A stretch of DNA of 64,000 nucleotides from Candidatus Frackibacter sp. WG13 (lineage in GTDB: Bacteria; Bacillota; Halanaerobiia; Halobacteroidales; Acetohalobiaceae): assembly GCF_900114655.1 (NCBI RefSeq), contig NZ_FOTT01000005.1, positions 40,677 through 104,676 on the forward strand, given 5' to 3'. The notes beneath the pieces were generated by a model. The model saw only the letters and a program-made list of their open reading frames with translations. It searched no databases and was not told the DNA's origin. Positions 8,071 through 17,608 of this stretch are shown here, one piece after another. Numbering within the stretch: the first letter of the stretch is position 1; the number at the start of each line of letters is the position of its first letter. Made by a program: the position numbers and the translations under genes.

Positions 8071-9408
8071 TTGAAAGCAGCAGAAAAAGAAAAAAAGTAT
8101 TTTATACGTACCTACGGTTGTCAAATGAATGAACATGATTCAGAAAAACTAGCTGGTGTTCTCCAAGAAGAAGGTTATAAACCGACTGACGAGATTGAAA
8201 ACGCCGATGTTATTATTTTAAATACATGTTGTGTTAGAGAAAATGCAGAATTAAAAGTTTATGGAAAAGTAGGATCTTTAAAAGAATATAAACGACAGAA
8301 TCCAGATCTTTTAATCGGAATTTGTGGCTGCATGATGCAACAAGAGGAAGTTGTAAAGGAGATTAAGGAGAAGTATTCTCATGTAGATATGGTCTTTGGA
8401 ACTCATAATATTCATGAATTTCCTCGTTTGTTAGCTGAAGCTAAGAAAGCATCTGATCCTTTAATTGATATTTGGGAAGAAAAAGAAGGATTAATTCCAG
8501 ATTTACCGTCTAAACGTGAATCAGATCATAAAGCTTGGGTTACAATAATATATGGTTGTAATAATTTCTGTACATACTGCATTGTTCCTCATGTTCGCGG
8601 AAGGGAAAAGAGTCGTCCATTAAAAGATATAGTTGATGAAGTAAATAAGTTAGCTGACGATGGAGTTAAAGAAGTCACTCTTTTAGGCCAAAATGTCAAT
8701 TCTTATGGCAAGGATTTAGATGAAGATATTGACTTTGCTGATCTATTATCGGCACTAGATAAAGTCGAATATATAGCAAGAATTCGTTATATGACTTCGC
8801 ATCCTAGAGACTTTAATAATAGATTAATTGAGACTATTGCTAATACAGATAAGGTCTGTGAACATTTTCATCTACCTATTCAGTCAGGTAGCGATAGAAT
8901 TCTCAAAGAAATGAATCGTGGCTATAGCCAAGCAGAATACTTAAAAGCAACTAAAAAAATTAAAGAAATGCTCCCTGAGGCTGCAATTACCACGGATATT
9001 ATTGTAGGTTTTCCAGGTGAGACTAAAGAAGATTTTGCTGAAACATTAAAAGTAATAGAAGAAGTTGAATTTGATATGGCTTACACTTTTAAATATTCCC
9101 AAAGAACTGGCACCCCAGCAGCTAAAATGGAAGAACAGGTAGATGAAGAGGTTAAACAGGAAAGATTACAACAGTTAATGGATTTACAAAGTGAAATCAG
9201 CAGGAAACAGAATGAAAAGCTAGTTGGCAAGAAAGTAGAGGTCTTTGGTGAGGGAGAAAGCAAGAATAATCCCGATAGACAGATGGGAAGAACCAGGAGT
9301 AATAAGATAGTCATCTTTGATGCCGACTCTGATTTGACAGGAGAGTTAATAAATGTTAAGATAAATAAGGCATCAAGTTGGACATTATTTGGAGATTTGG
9401 TTAAATAA
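8071..9408 (+). CDS. miaB: tRNA-2-methylthio-N6-dimethylallyladenosine synthase MiaB
   Basis: A methylthiotransferase of the radical-SAM family that adds a 2-methylthio group to i6A37 of tRNAs. The N-terminal UPF0004 domain has cysteines in YGCQMN, NTCCVRE and GCMMQ. The radical-SAM cysteines are in CNNFCTYCIVP (C-x3-C-x2-C, around residue 165), and a C-terminal TRAM domain covers about the last 65 residues. The start is taken as TTG 8071, preceded by AGGGGGG (8055-8061); the ATG at 8038 would put that site inside the gene. It heads a tRNA-modification and mismatch-repair cluster that also includes miaA, whose product makes MiaB's substrate. Confidence 0.95.
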   Translation: MKAAEKEKKYFIRTYGCQMNEHDSEKLAGVLQEEGYKPTDEIENADVIILNTCCVRENAELKVYGKVGSLKEYKRQNPDLLIGICGCMMQQEEVVKEIKEKYSHVDMVFGTHNIHEFPRLLAEAKKASDPLIDIWEEKEGLIPDLPSKRESDHKAWVTIIYGCNNFCTYCIVPHVRGREKSRPLKDIVDEVNKLADDGVKEVTLLGQNVNSYGKDLDEDIDFADLLSALDKVEYIARIRYMTSHPRDFNNRLIETIANTDKVCEHFHLPIQSGSDRILKEMNRGYSQAEYLKATKKIKEMLPEAAITTDIIVGFPGETKEDFAETLKVIEEVEFDMAYTFKYSQRTGTPAAKMEEQVDEEVKQERLQQLMDLQSEISRKQNEKLVGKKVEVFGEGESKNNPDRQMGRTRSNKIVIFDADSDLTGELINVKINKASSWTLFGDLVK

Positions 9409-9485
9409 TCTCTAAATAATGAAGGAGATTAATTTTTTTTCTTGAAAAGTTGTCTATGGTAACAAAATTTGGAGGTGTATTAATT

Positions 9486-9845
9486 ATGTCAATTATTGAA
9501 AAAGCAGAAGCATTGGGAGAGGAAATCGTAGATTCAGCTGAATATACTAAGTTGAAGAAAGCTGAGGAAGTTATGCATAGTGATGATGATGCAAAAGCAT
9601 TATTAGATGAATTCCAAGCTAAGCAGAAGCAGTTACAGATGGCACAGATGAATGGTCAGCAGGTTACTCAAGAGCAACAGCAAGAACTACAAGCTCTTCA
9701 AGGTAAGATGCAGCAAAACGAAAGTATTAAGAGCTTCATGGAAGCACAACAACAGTTTGGTCAAGTTATGGAATCTATCAATAAAGTTCTAACTAACTTT
9801 ATTGAAGGCAAAGATGCGGAAGCTGATGCTGGCGGTTGTTGTTAA
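9486..9845 (+). CDS. YlbF/YmcA-family protein
   Basis: This 119-residue, almost entirely helical and Gln-rich protein matches the Com_YlbF family. In Bacillus, YlbF and YmcA with YaaT form a complex that directs RNase Y and affects sporulation and competence. The C terminus here is GGCC, a paired cysteine tail that may bind metal or an Fe-S cluster as in the Bacillus complex; this is inference. The start ATG 9486 has GGAGGT ten bases upstream; an in-frame start at 9450 has no site. Confidence 0.8.
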   Translation: MSIIEKAEALGEEIVDSAEYTKLKKAEEVMHSDDDAKALLDEFQAKQKQLQMAQMNGQQVTQEQQQELQALQGKMQQNESIKSFMEAQQQFGQVMESINKVLTNFIEGKDAEADAGGCC

Positions 9846-9880
9846 TTAATCAAGTTTTCAAATATTAGTACTTAACTAAG

Positions 9881-9913
9881 AGATCACAGGTAATCTATCC
9901 TGTGGTCTTTTTT
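9881..9913 (+). terminator. Rho-independent terminator after the YlbF-like gene
   Basis: AGATCACAGG (9881-9890) pairs with CCTGTGGTCT (9899-9908), followed by six T residues. Confidence 0.85.
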
Positions 9914-9934
9914 CTTTATCTTTAATAGTACTTG

Positions 9935-9943
9935 TGATATAAT
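9935..9943 (+). promoter_or_regulatory. Extended -10 promoter of mutS
   Basis: TGATATAAT (9935-9943) is a TG-extended -10 box about 60 bases before mutS. No convincing -35 box is visible, as expected for an extended -10 promoter. Confidence 0.45.
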
Positions 9944-10004
9944 GTTATGTTGAGAACACAAGGATATTACTGGTTTTACATAAATTAATAACACGGAGGT
10001 GCCA

Positions 10005-12776
10005 ATGGTGGCTAAAAAATTAACTCCTATGATGCAGCAGTACTTTTCAATTAAGAATGAATATGATGATGCGATTCTTCTATTTAGATTAGGTGACTTT
10101 TATGAGATGTTTTCTGATGATGCTAAGTTGGCAGCTAAAGAGTTAGAATTGACTTTAACTTCTCGTAATAAAGGTAAAGGTGATAAGACACCCATGGCTG
10201 GTATTCCTTATCACTCAGCTGAACCTTATATTGCTACTTTAATTGATAAAGGATATCGAGTAGCAATCTGCGAACAGGTAGAAGATCCTAGTCAAGCTAG
10301 TGGTTTAGTTAAACGAGAGGTTGTAAGAGTTATTACTCCTGGGACAGTTATTAATAATGAATTTTTAGAAGAAAAAAGTAATAATTATTTAGCTGCGATT
10401 GCTGTTGGTAAAGAAGGTTTCGGTTTTGCCATTGTTGATATATCAACAGGTGAATTTTCAATTACTGAATTAACCGGCGAGGAAGCAGTAGATAATTTAA
10501 TTGATGAGTTAGCGCGAGTTAATCCTACGGAGTGTTTAATTGATCCTCAACTCTATAAAAATTCTAGAGTGATGAGTTATATTAAAGAAGAACTCGATCC
10601 GATTTTAAACGAAATAGAAGAACGTTTTAGTTATAGCCAGGCCTATGATCTATTAATTGATCATTTTGATGTTTCATCTTTAGATGGATTTGGCTGTGAA
10701 GAGTTAAAGATTGCGGTTAAAGCAGCAGGTGCTATCTTAGATTTTCTTTTAGAAACACAGAAACGAACTTTAAAACATCTACAACAGATAAGTACCTATT
10801 CAACTCAAGAATATATGATCTTAGGTGCTAACACTAGACGAAATTTAGAGTTAACTAAGACGATGCGTGATCATGATTATAAAGGAAGCTTACTTTGGGT
10901 CCTAGACCACACAGTAACCGCTATGGGCGGGCGTAAGTTACGTAAATGGATTGAACAACCTTTATTGGATACAAACAAGATTAGCGCTCGTTTAGAGGCT
11001 GTAGCCCAGTTGCAGGATAATATCTTTCTTAAAGAAGAGTTAAAAGATAATTTAGATAAATCATATGATATTGAACGCTTAATAGGTAAAGTTACTTACG
11101 GTTCAGCTAATGGACGCGATTTGATTGCCTTAAAGAACTCAATATCTATCTTACCCGAAGTTAAAGAAATATTAAGCAACTTTTCGGCGCCTAAGTTAAC
11201 AAGTTTACAAGATAATTTAGATACTTTAGAAGATATTCACGAAGCAATCGATAATGCTATTAAAGAAGAACCACCGGTTACTATAACCGAGGGAAGCTTA
11301 ATCAAAGACGGTTATCATCAAGAATTAGATGAATTTAGACAAGCTATGAATGAAGGTAAAGATTGGATTACTAATTTAGAACAAGAAGAGAAAGCAAGGA
11401 CAGGAATTAAATCGTTAAAAGTAGGATTTAATAAAGTACATGGTTATTATATCGAAGTAACAAAGGCTAATTTAGACCTAGTTCCCGATAATTATGAAAG
11501 AAAACAGACGCTTTCTAATAGTGAAAGATATATCACACCAGAATTAAAAGAAAAAGAATCTAAAATCTTAAATGCCGAAGAAGAAAGCGTTGACTTAGAA
11601 TATGAAATCTTTACTGGATTTAGAGAAAAGATTGCTGAAGAGACAGAAAGAATCCAATTAGCCGCGGATATCTTAGCCCAATTAGATGTATTATCTTCTT
11701 TAGCTGAGGTAGCTTTGAATAATAATTATTGTCGACCAAAGGTTAATGCTAGCGATGTAATTGAGATTAAAGACGGACGCCATCCAGTAGTTGAGGAAAT
11801 GTTACAAGAAGAGACTTTCGTTCCTAATGACTGTTATTTGGACTGTGACCAGGATAGATTTTCGATCATTACTGGGCCTAATATGTCAGGAAAATCGACT
11901 TATATGCGTCAAATTGCTTTAATTACTTTATTAGCTCAGATAGGAAGTTTTGTACCAGCAGAGAATGCTAAGATCGGTATTGTTGACCGCATCTTTACTC
12001 GAGTAGGAGCTTCGGATGATTTAACTACTGGACAGAGTACTTTTATGGTAGAGATGAATGAGGTAGCTAACATCCTAAATAATGCCACTCGTAATAGCTT
12101 AATTATTTTAGATGAAGTTGGTCGTGGGACTAGTACTTATGATGGACTAAGTATTGCTTGGGCAGTTACTGAATACATAAGTGATGAAAGTAAGATTGGA
12201 GCTAAATCTCTCTTTGCAACTCACTATCATGAACTAACTGAATTGGAAGATAGACTATCTGGAGTTAAGAATTATAATGTAGCAGTTAAAGAAGAAGGAG
12301 AAGAGATTGCCTTCTTACGTAAGATCATTCCCGGAAGAGCCAATGATAGCTATGGTATTGAAGTAGCTAAACGGGCTGGAGTACCTAGGCCAGTAATTGA
12401 AAGAGCTAACCAAGTATTAGCAAAATTAGAAGCAGAATCTGATAATTACCAGCGTCTGAATACTAATTTTAAAAAAGATATTAAAAATGATGATACCAAG
12501 AATGAAAATGATATGACAACAGATAATCTAACATCAGTTGTTAAAGAAACCGAAGCCAAAGAGATTCAAAAGCAAAAGATTAAAAAACGGAAAGATGAAG
12601 AAAAAGAAGTAAATAATATAGCTCAGCTACCCTTATTCACTTCACAAACCAGCGAAGTCTTAGAAGAGATAAGTGAATTAGATATTATGTCGATGACACC
12701 GTTAGAGGCTATGAATAAATTACACCAATTACAACAAGAAGCTAAAGAAGAATTACAAGATAAAGGACTAGCCTAA
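10005..12776 (+). CDS. mutS: DNA mismatch repair protein MutS
   Basis: The full-length 924-residue mismatch recognition ATPase. The N-terminal domain carries the mismatch-wedge motif GDFYEMF near residue 31. Core and clamp domains follow. The ATPase has Walker A GPNMSGKST (about 623) and Walker B/D-loop LIILDEVGRGTSTYDG (about 700). A Lys/Asn-rich linker (about 825-880) precedes the C-terminal helix with the LPLF sliding-clamp motif (QLPLFTS, about residue 875). GGAGGT sits four bases before ATG 10005; GTG 10008 is the alternative. mutL follows after 22 bases. Confidence 0.97.
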   Translation: MVAKKLTPMMQQYFSIKNEYDDAILLFRLGDFYEMFSDDAKLAAKELELTLTSRNKGKGDKTPMAGIPYHSAEPYIATLIDKGYRVAICEQVEDPSQASGLVKREVVRVITPGTVINNEFLEEKSNNYLAAIAVGKEGFGFAIVDISTGEFSITELTGEEAVDNLIDELARVNPTECLIDPQLYKNSRVMSYIKEELDPILNEIEERFSYSQAYDLLIDHFDVSSLDGFGCEELKIAVKAAGAILDFLLETQKRTLKHLQQISTYSTQEYMILGANTRRNLELTKTMRDHDYKGSLLWVLDHTVTAMGGRKLRKWIEQPLLDTNKISARLEAVAQLQDNIFLKEELKDNLDKSYDIERLIGKVTYGSANGRDLIALKNSISILPEVKEILSNFSAPKLTSLQDNLDTLEDIHEAIDNAIKEEPPVTITEGSLIKDGYHQELDEFRQAMNEGKDWITNLEQEEKARTGIKSLKVGFNKVHGYYIEVTKANLDLVPDNYERKQTLSNSERYITPELKEKESKILNAEEESVDLEYEIFTGFREKIAEETERIQLAADILAQLDVLSSLAEVALNNNYCRPKVNASDVIEIKDGRHPVVEEMLQEETFVPNDCYLDCDQDRFSIITGPNMSGKSTYMRQIALITLLAQIGSFVPAENAKIGIVDRIFTRVGASDDLTTGQSTFMVEMNEVANILNNATRNSLIILDEVGRGTSTYDGLSIAWAVTEYISDESKIGAKSLFATHYHELTELEDRLSGVKNYNVAVKEEGEEIAFLRKIIPGRANDSYGIEVAKRAGVPRPVIERANQVLAKLEAESDNYQRLNTNFKKDIKNDDTKNENDMTTDNLTSVVKETEAKEIQKQKIKKRKDEEKEVNNIAQLPLFTSQTSEVLEEISELDIMSMTPLEAMNKLHQLQQEAKEELQDKGLA

Positions 12777-12798
12777 AAGATACTAGGGAGTGAAATCA

Positions 12799-14796
12799 AT
12801 GACTAAAAGGATTCAGCTTTTATCAGATGAGGTTATTAATAAGATTGCTGCCGGAGAAGTAATTGAGCGTCCAGCTTCGGTAGTTAAAGAATTAGTTGAA
12901 AACTCCATTGATGCTAATAGTACTGAAATCGAGGTTCATATTGATAATGGAGGTAAAGACCTAATTCAAGTTATAGATAACGGCCAAGGAATGGTCCGTG
13001 ATGATGCTAGATTAGCGTTAGAACGTCATGCTACTAGTAAGATAACCGAAGCTAATGACCTTTTTTCAATTCGTACTCTCGGCTTTCGCGGTGAAGCATT
13101 GCCTAGTATTGCTGCTGTTTCTAGGATGGAAATTAAGACTAGAACTAAAGAGGAATTAGGTGGTACGATATTAAAAGTAGAAGGTGGTCAAATTAAACAG
13201 GTTAAGGATATTGGTTGTTCAGTAGGAACTAATATTATAGTTAAAGACCTCTTTTATAATACACCGGTTAGATATAAGTACTTAAAGACTGCGGCAACAG
13301 AGATAAGTAGAATTAGTGATATTATTAATCGTCTAGCGTTAGCATATCCAGAAATTTCATTTAAATTAACTCATAATCAGAAGAAGATACTAGAAAGTCC
13401 GGGTAATGATAACTTATTAGACTGTATCCTAAGTATTTATGGTAGAGAAATAGCTAAAAGTATGATCAAGGTTAATTATGAAGATAAGTACATGAAGATT
13501 AGTGGTTACGTTTCGAAACCTAATATTAATCGAGCTTCTCGTAAACATCAATCTTTCTTTATTAATCGTCGCTATATTAAGAGTAAAGTCTTAAGTGAAG
13601 CAATAGGCGAGGCCTATCATACTCTATTGGCTAAAGGTCGACATCCAATTGTTATTTTAACAATTAAATTAAATCCAATCCTAATAGATGTCAATGTACA
13701 TCCTACTAAGATGGAAGTTAACTTCAGTAGAGAAAAGGAAGTCTATAATGTCGTCAAAGATGGAGTAAAAGAAGCATTACAGAATACGGATTTAGCACCT
13801 CAAGTCAAATTGAATGCTCGGAAAGGTTCTGAGCAATTTAACAAAAACAAAACTAAAAAGACTAATAAAGAAAGTAAGAAGAGACAATCCTCTAAAGAAA
13901 AGTTATCTAATAAAAGACAGCCTAAGGATGAACAGCAGAGACTAAATTTAACTACGGGTGAAAAGGCTACGAATAGAAGAAATAAGACTAATAAAAGTTT
14001 AAGTCGAAAGAAAGAAGAAACAAAATCAAATCAGCAGATTAAGATTCAACCAAAAGAAGCAAAAAAAGAGTCTAAACAGAACGATAATAAAGATCATATT
14101 GAAGAAGAAAGAAAAGAACAAGTAAGAGATAAAATTACGCAAGAAAAGAATGATAAAGAACATAATAATCATAACAAAAATATTAATATTAGAGAAGAAA
14201 GCGAAGAATATGATGCTGTACCTACTCTTTTCCCTTTAGGTCAAGTACATAAGACTTATATTGTCGCCCAAGACGAAGATGGCTTTTATATTATTGACCA
14301 ACATGCTGCGCATGAACGAATTCTTTATAATCAAATTTTAGAAAACTTTGAATCAACGACTGTACAGTCACAACCATTATTAATCCCTTTACAATTAGAA
14401 TTAACGAGACCAGAGATTGAAATTCTTAAAGAACATCAAGATAATTTAGAGAAACTCGGTTTTGATATTGAACATTTTGGCGGACAGACTTATTTGGTTA
14501 GAGCAGTCCCTTATTTATTACACCAACTCAATACTAAGGAAGTAACTTTAGATATTATAGATAATTTGTTAGAAAAAGGTTCAGTAAAAGAACCAACTAA
14601 GATAATTGAAGATTTAATTATTCTTATCTCTTGTCGTAGTGCAATTAAGAGTGGCGATAAATTAGTACCAGGTGAAATGGAGGAACTATTAAAAAAACTA
14701 GAAAGAACAGAAAATAAATATACCTGTCCTCATGGAAGGCCAACAATTATTCACTTCTCCCAATCAGAATTAGCTAAAAAGTTTAAGCGAAACTAA
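12799..14796 (+). CDS. mutL: DNA mismatch repair protein MutL
   Basis: MutL, 665 residues. The N-terminal GHKL ATPase shows ELVENSIDA, DNGQGM and RGEALPSI. A very Lys/Asn/Glu-rich low-complexity linker spans about residues 347-470. The C-terminal dimerisation/endonuclease domain keeps DQHAAHE, SCRSAIKSGD and CPHGRP, so it is the nicking type. The last Glu of the textbook motif DQHA-x2-E-x4-E is Asn here (DQHAAHERILYN). The start is ATG 12799 after AGGGAG, rather than GTG 12790 inside the site. It is in an operon with mutS and miaA (15-base gap to miaA). Confidence 0.96.
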   Translation: MTKRIQLLSDEVINKIAAGEVIERPASVVKELVENSIDANSTEIEVHIDNGGKDLIQVIDNGQGMVRDDARLALERHATSKITEANDLFSIRTLGFRGEALPSIAAVSRMEIKTRTKEELGGTILKVEGGQIKQVKDIGCSVGTNIIVKDLFYNTPVRYKYLKTAATEISRISDIINRLALAYPEISFKLTHNQKKILESPGNDNLLDCILSIYGREIAKSMIKVNYEDKYMKISGYVSKPNINRASRKHQSFFINRRYIKSKVLSEAIGEAYHTLLAKGRHPIVILTIKLNPILIDVNVHPTKMEVNFSREKEVYNVVKDGVKEALQNTDLAPQVKLNARKGSEQFNKNKTKKTNKESKKRQSSKEKLSNKRQPKDEQQRLNLTTGEKATNRRNKTNKSLSRKKEETKSNQQIKIQPKEAKKESKQNDNKDHIEEERKEQVRDKITQEKNDKEHNNHNKNINIREESEEYDAVPTLFPLGQVHKTYIVAQDEDGFYIIDQHAAHERILYNQILENFESTTVQSQPLLIPLQLELTRPEIEILKEHQDNLEKLGFDIEHFGGQTYLVRAVPYLLHQLNTKEVTLDIIDNLLEKGSVKEPTKIIEDLIILISCRSAIKSGDKLVPGEMEELLKKLERTENKYTCPHGRPTIIHFSQSELAKKFKRN

Positions 14797-14811
14797 GAAA
14801 GGGTGTTAAGT

Positions 14812-15774
14812 ATGCAGGAACCATTAGTAGCAATTATCGGTCCTACTGCTGTTGGAAAGACAAAGTTATCATTAACTTTAGCTAAGAGATTTAATGCAGA
14901 GATTATTTCTGGTGATTCAATGCAAGTCTATAAAGGAATGGATGTCGGTACGGCTAAACCAACAGTAGAAGAACGAAATAATATACCTCATCATATGATC
15001 GATATCCTCCCTCCAGAAGAAGAATTTAGTGTAGCTGCTTTCCAAGCAAGGGTTGATGAGTTGATACCAAAAATAATTAACCGTAACCGTCTACCAATGC
15101 TAGTAGGAGGTACCGGTCTATATGTTAAAGCCTTAATCCAAGGTTTTATCTTTCCTGATATGGAGACCGACTGGAAATTAAGAGAGAGATTAGAAGCAGA
15201 AGCAGAAGAATATGGTACAGAATATGTACATAATAAATTAAAAGCGATCGATCCTCCTTTAGCAGAGAAATTACATCCTAATGATCTGCGGCGGGTTATT
15301 AGAGGTATTGAAGTCTATAAACAGACTGGTAAAACTAGTACTCATTTTAAAAAGGAAGCAAAAGAACGTCCTCCAAGATACAGAGCAATTAAAATTGGAT
15401 TAAGGAGAGAGCGGGAAGAACTTTATGATAGGATTAATCGTCGTGTAGATATCATGATAGAAGAAGGATTAATCGAAGAAGTAAAAGAGTTATATGAAAC
15501 CGGTTATGACCGAGATCTTCAGTCTATGCAGGGGCTAGGCTATAAAGAAATTATCGGTTACTTAGAAGGTGAATACGATCTAAAAGAAGCTATTCGACTA
15601 ATCAAACGAGACACACGCCACTTTGCTAAGCGACAGTTAACTTGGTTTAGAAAAGATAAGGAGATTGATTGGTTTGATGTAGATAAAATGAAATTTGAAG
15701 ATTTAATTACTCAGACTGAAGAACTAATTAGAACTAATTTACAGCCTGAAGACAAAAAATTAATAGAAGGTTAA
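14812..15774 (+). CDS. miaA: tRNA dimethylallyltransferase MiaA
   Basis: A 320-residue enzyme that prenylates A37 of tRNAs reading UNN codons, making the substrate for MiaB. The P-loop GPTAVGKTKL is at residues 9-18, with DSMQVYKGMDVGTAKP and the GGTGLYVKAL block following. The Zn-finger extension of eukaryotic forms is absent, as expected. The start is ATG 14812 after GAAAGGGTG. hfq, often directly downstream of miaA, is displaced here to 21281. A strong terminator follows the gene. Confidence 0.97.
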   Translation: MQEPLVAIIGPTAVGKTKLSLTLAKRFNAEIISGDSMQVYKGMDVGTAKPTVEERNNIPHHMIDILPPEEEFSVAAFQARVDELIPKIINRNRLPMLVGGTGLYVKALIQGFIFPDMETDWKLRERLEAEAEEYGTEYVHNKLKAIDPPLAEKLHPNDLRRVIRGIEVYKQTGKTSTHFKKEAKERPPRYRAIKIGLRREREELYDRINRRVDIMIEEGLIEEVKELYETGYDRDLQSMQGLGYKEIIGYLEGEYDLKEAIRLIKRDTRHFAKRQLTWFRKDKEIDWFDVDKMKFEDLITQTEELIRTNLQPEDKKLIEG

Positions 15775-15793
15775 ATTAATATAATATTTTTAT

Positions 15794-15826
15794 AACCGAT
15801 ATGTTTTTTAAACATGTCGGTTTTTT
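15794..15826 (+). terminator. Rho-independent terminator after miaA
   Basis: AACCGATATGTTT (15794-15806) pairs with AAACATGTCGGTT (15810-15822) with one wobble, followed by six T residues. It ends the mutS-mutL-miaA operon. Confidence 0.88.
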
Positions 15827-15917
15827 ATATCTTAATTTCCTCTTCACAAATTAAATATATTTACATATAATAATTAGTGCTACTACTCTTTAATTTAAGG
15901 AAGGAGTGAGTAGTAAA

Positions 15918-16862
15918 TTGAAAAGGAAAGATATTATTAAAGAGTTTGAGAATGGTAAGTTATCGATTACTAAAGTTTTACGTCTTCTGAATAATCAACA
16001 GACTACTTATAATAATCTTGCCTTGAAAACTAAGGAAGAACCCCCAAATACCTCGGAGAAAAAAATTAAAAAAATAAAAGATAGATTAGAAGGATTAATC
16101 GGTTTAAGAAAGATTAAGAACTTAGTTGAAGAATTAGAAGCTTTCGTTAAGATTCAACAAAAACGTAATAACTTGAACCTAGCTACTGAACCTTTAGTAA
16201 TGCATATGGTCTTTAAAGGTAATCCTGGTACTGGGAAGACTACTGTGGCTAGAATCTTTGGTGAACTATTTAAAGAACTAGGACTTTTATCAAAAGGACA
16301 TTTAAAAGAAGTAGAAAGAGCAGACTTAGTAGGTGAATACATTGGGCATACCGCTAAAAAAACAAGGGAGGTTATTGATGAAGCATTAGGAGGAATTCTT
16401 TTTATTGACGAAGCATATTCATTAGCAAGAGGAGGAATTAGAGACTTTGGTAAAGAATCAATAGATGCTTTAGTTAAAGGAATGGAAGATAATCGAGATG
16501 ATTTAGTAGTTATACTAGCAGGTTATCCTGAAGAAATGGAATATTTCTTACAAACAAATCCTGGCTTAAGTTCAAGGTTTCCGATTAAAGTCGATTTTGA
16601 GGACTACACTATAGAAGAATTAATTGAAATTGCTGAATTAATGCTAAGGGAAAGAGAATATAAATTAAGTAAGGCAGCTAAGAATAAACTTTATCGTTTG
16701 TTAGATAAAAAAAGAGAATTGTCAGGTCCACAACAGGGTAATGCAAGAACAGTAAGGAACCTAATTGAAGAAGCAATTCGTACTCAAGCAATTAGATTAG
16801 TTAAAAATAAAAAGATATTAAAAGAGGACTTAATGACTATTCAACCTGAGGATTTTAAATAA
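15918..16862 (+). CDS. SpoVK/CbbX-type AAA+ ATPase
   Basis: About 314 residues, a single AAA+ module of the SpoVK/CbbX family. Walker A GNPGTGKTT is near residue 103, Walker B GILFIDEAYSLARGG near 158, and sensor/arginine-finger region LSSRFPIKVDF near 216. SpoVK is needed for spore maturation in Bacillus, while CbbX relatives remodel other complexes, so the target here is open. GGAAGGAG (15899-15906) points to TTG 15918 as start; GTG 15906 overlaps that site. The next gene is a small GTPase, recalling the spoVK-GTPase pair of Bacillus. Confidence 0.85.
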   Translation: MKRKDIIKEFENGKLSITKVLRLLNNQQTTYNNLALKTKEEPPNTSEKKIKKIKDRLEGLIGLRKIKNLVEELEAFVKIQQKRNNLNLATEPLVMHMVFKGNPGTGKTTVARIFGELFKELGLLSKGHLKEVERADLVGEYIGHTAKKTREVIDEALGGILFIDEAYSLARGGIRDFGKESIDALVKGMEDNRDDLVVILAGYPEEMEYFLQTNPGLSSRFPIKVDFEDYTIEELIEIAELMLREREYKLSKAAKNKLYRLLDKKRELSGPQQGNARTVRNLIEEAIRTQAIRLVKNKKILKEDLMTIQPEDFK

Positions 16863-16893
16863 AAGAAGTTTTTAATAAAAGGAAGGAGCAATT

Positions 16894-17499
16894 ATGACAA
16901 AATCTTTAGTAATAGGGCAGACAAATGTAGGGAAGACCTGTTTTGCAATTAATTTTGCTGATTATTTAGGAATCAAAGAATTAAAGTTTACCATTAGACA
17001 ACCGGCTGGTTTCTTATCAAAACAGACTTATGAATTACAGACAGCTCTAAAAGAATTAGTATGTCCTGAAGAACACACAACTAAAGAAATTCAAGAAATT
17101 CAATTAAAACTTCCAGCCGGGAAAGGATATCAAAGAGTAAATTTAATTGATAGCTGTGGTTTAATTGAAGGAATTCATCCTCAAGAAGAAATTAGATTAG
17201 CTATGGCACAAACTTTAAGAAAGATTCAAGAATCTAATATTATCCTTCATTTAATTGATCTCTCTAAATTAAATACCAGACGTTTAAAGGAGTTACCTGA
17301 ATTAGATTTAGAAATATATAATTACTGTAAAACTAAAAAATGCTATGCTATTTTAGCCAATAAGATTGATCTTAAAATTGCTCGTAATAATTTAGAATTC
17401 TTACAAGAAAGATTAGGTCACGAGATTATTATTCCTATTTCTGCACTTTATCAACAAGGATTTAAAGAAGTTAAGAAATTTTTGCTTAAAAACCTTTAA
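16894..17499 (+). CDS. Small TRAFAC GTPase of unknown target
   Basis: A 201-residue protein that is almost only a G domain. G1 is GQTNVGKT (residues 7-14), a threonine-rich switch I follows, G3 is the DSCGL segment (about 87-91), and G4 is ANKIDL (about 151-156). It has none of the extra domains of Era, Der or HflX and is shorter than all of them. It follows the AAA+ gene after 31 bases, so the two probably share a transcript. The stop codon is inside the terminator stem. Function unknown; a ribosome- or spore-linked role is only suggested by context. Confidence 0.75.
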   Translation: MTKSLVIGQTNVGKTCFAINFADYLGIKELKFTIRQPAGFLSKQTYELQTALKELVCPEEHTTKEIQEIQLKLPAGKGYQRVNLIDSCGLIEGIHPQEEIRLAMAQTLRKIQESNIILHLIDLSKLNTRRLKELPELDLEIYNYCKTKKCYAILANKIDLKIARNNLEFLQERLGHEIIIPISALYQQGFKEVKKFLLKNL

Positions 17500-17515
17500 A
17501 TTCAAAGGTTTTTTT
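17488..17515 (+). terminator. Terminator overlapping the GTPase stop codon
   Basis: AAAAACCTTT (17488-17497) pairs with AAAGGTTTTTT (17504 on). Its T run merges into the -35 box of the next promoter, a compact arrangement. Confidence 0.8.
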
Positions 17516-17543
17516 GACAGATAAATTAAAAATAGATTATAAT
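17514..17543 (+). promoter_or_regulatory. Consensus promoter of the two-component operon
   Basis: A perfect TTGACA (17514-17519) and perfect TATAAT (17538-17543), 18 bases apart. The start site should fall near 17550, leaving a leader of about 60 bases. Confidence 0.85.
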
Positions 17544-17608
17544 GTATAGTAAGAAGAATAAATTAGTTTGAATCTATATAATATATTGAAAGTATTTGAG
17601 GTGAAAAT

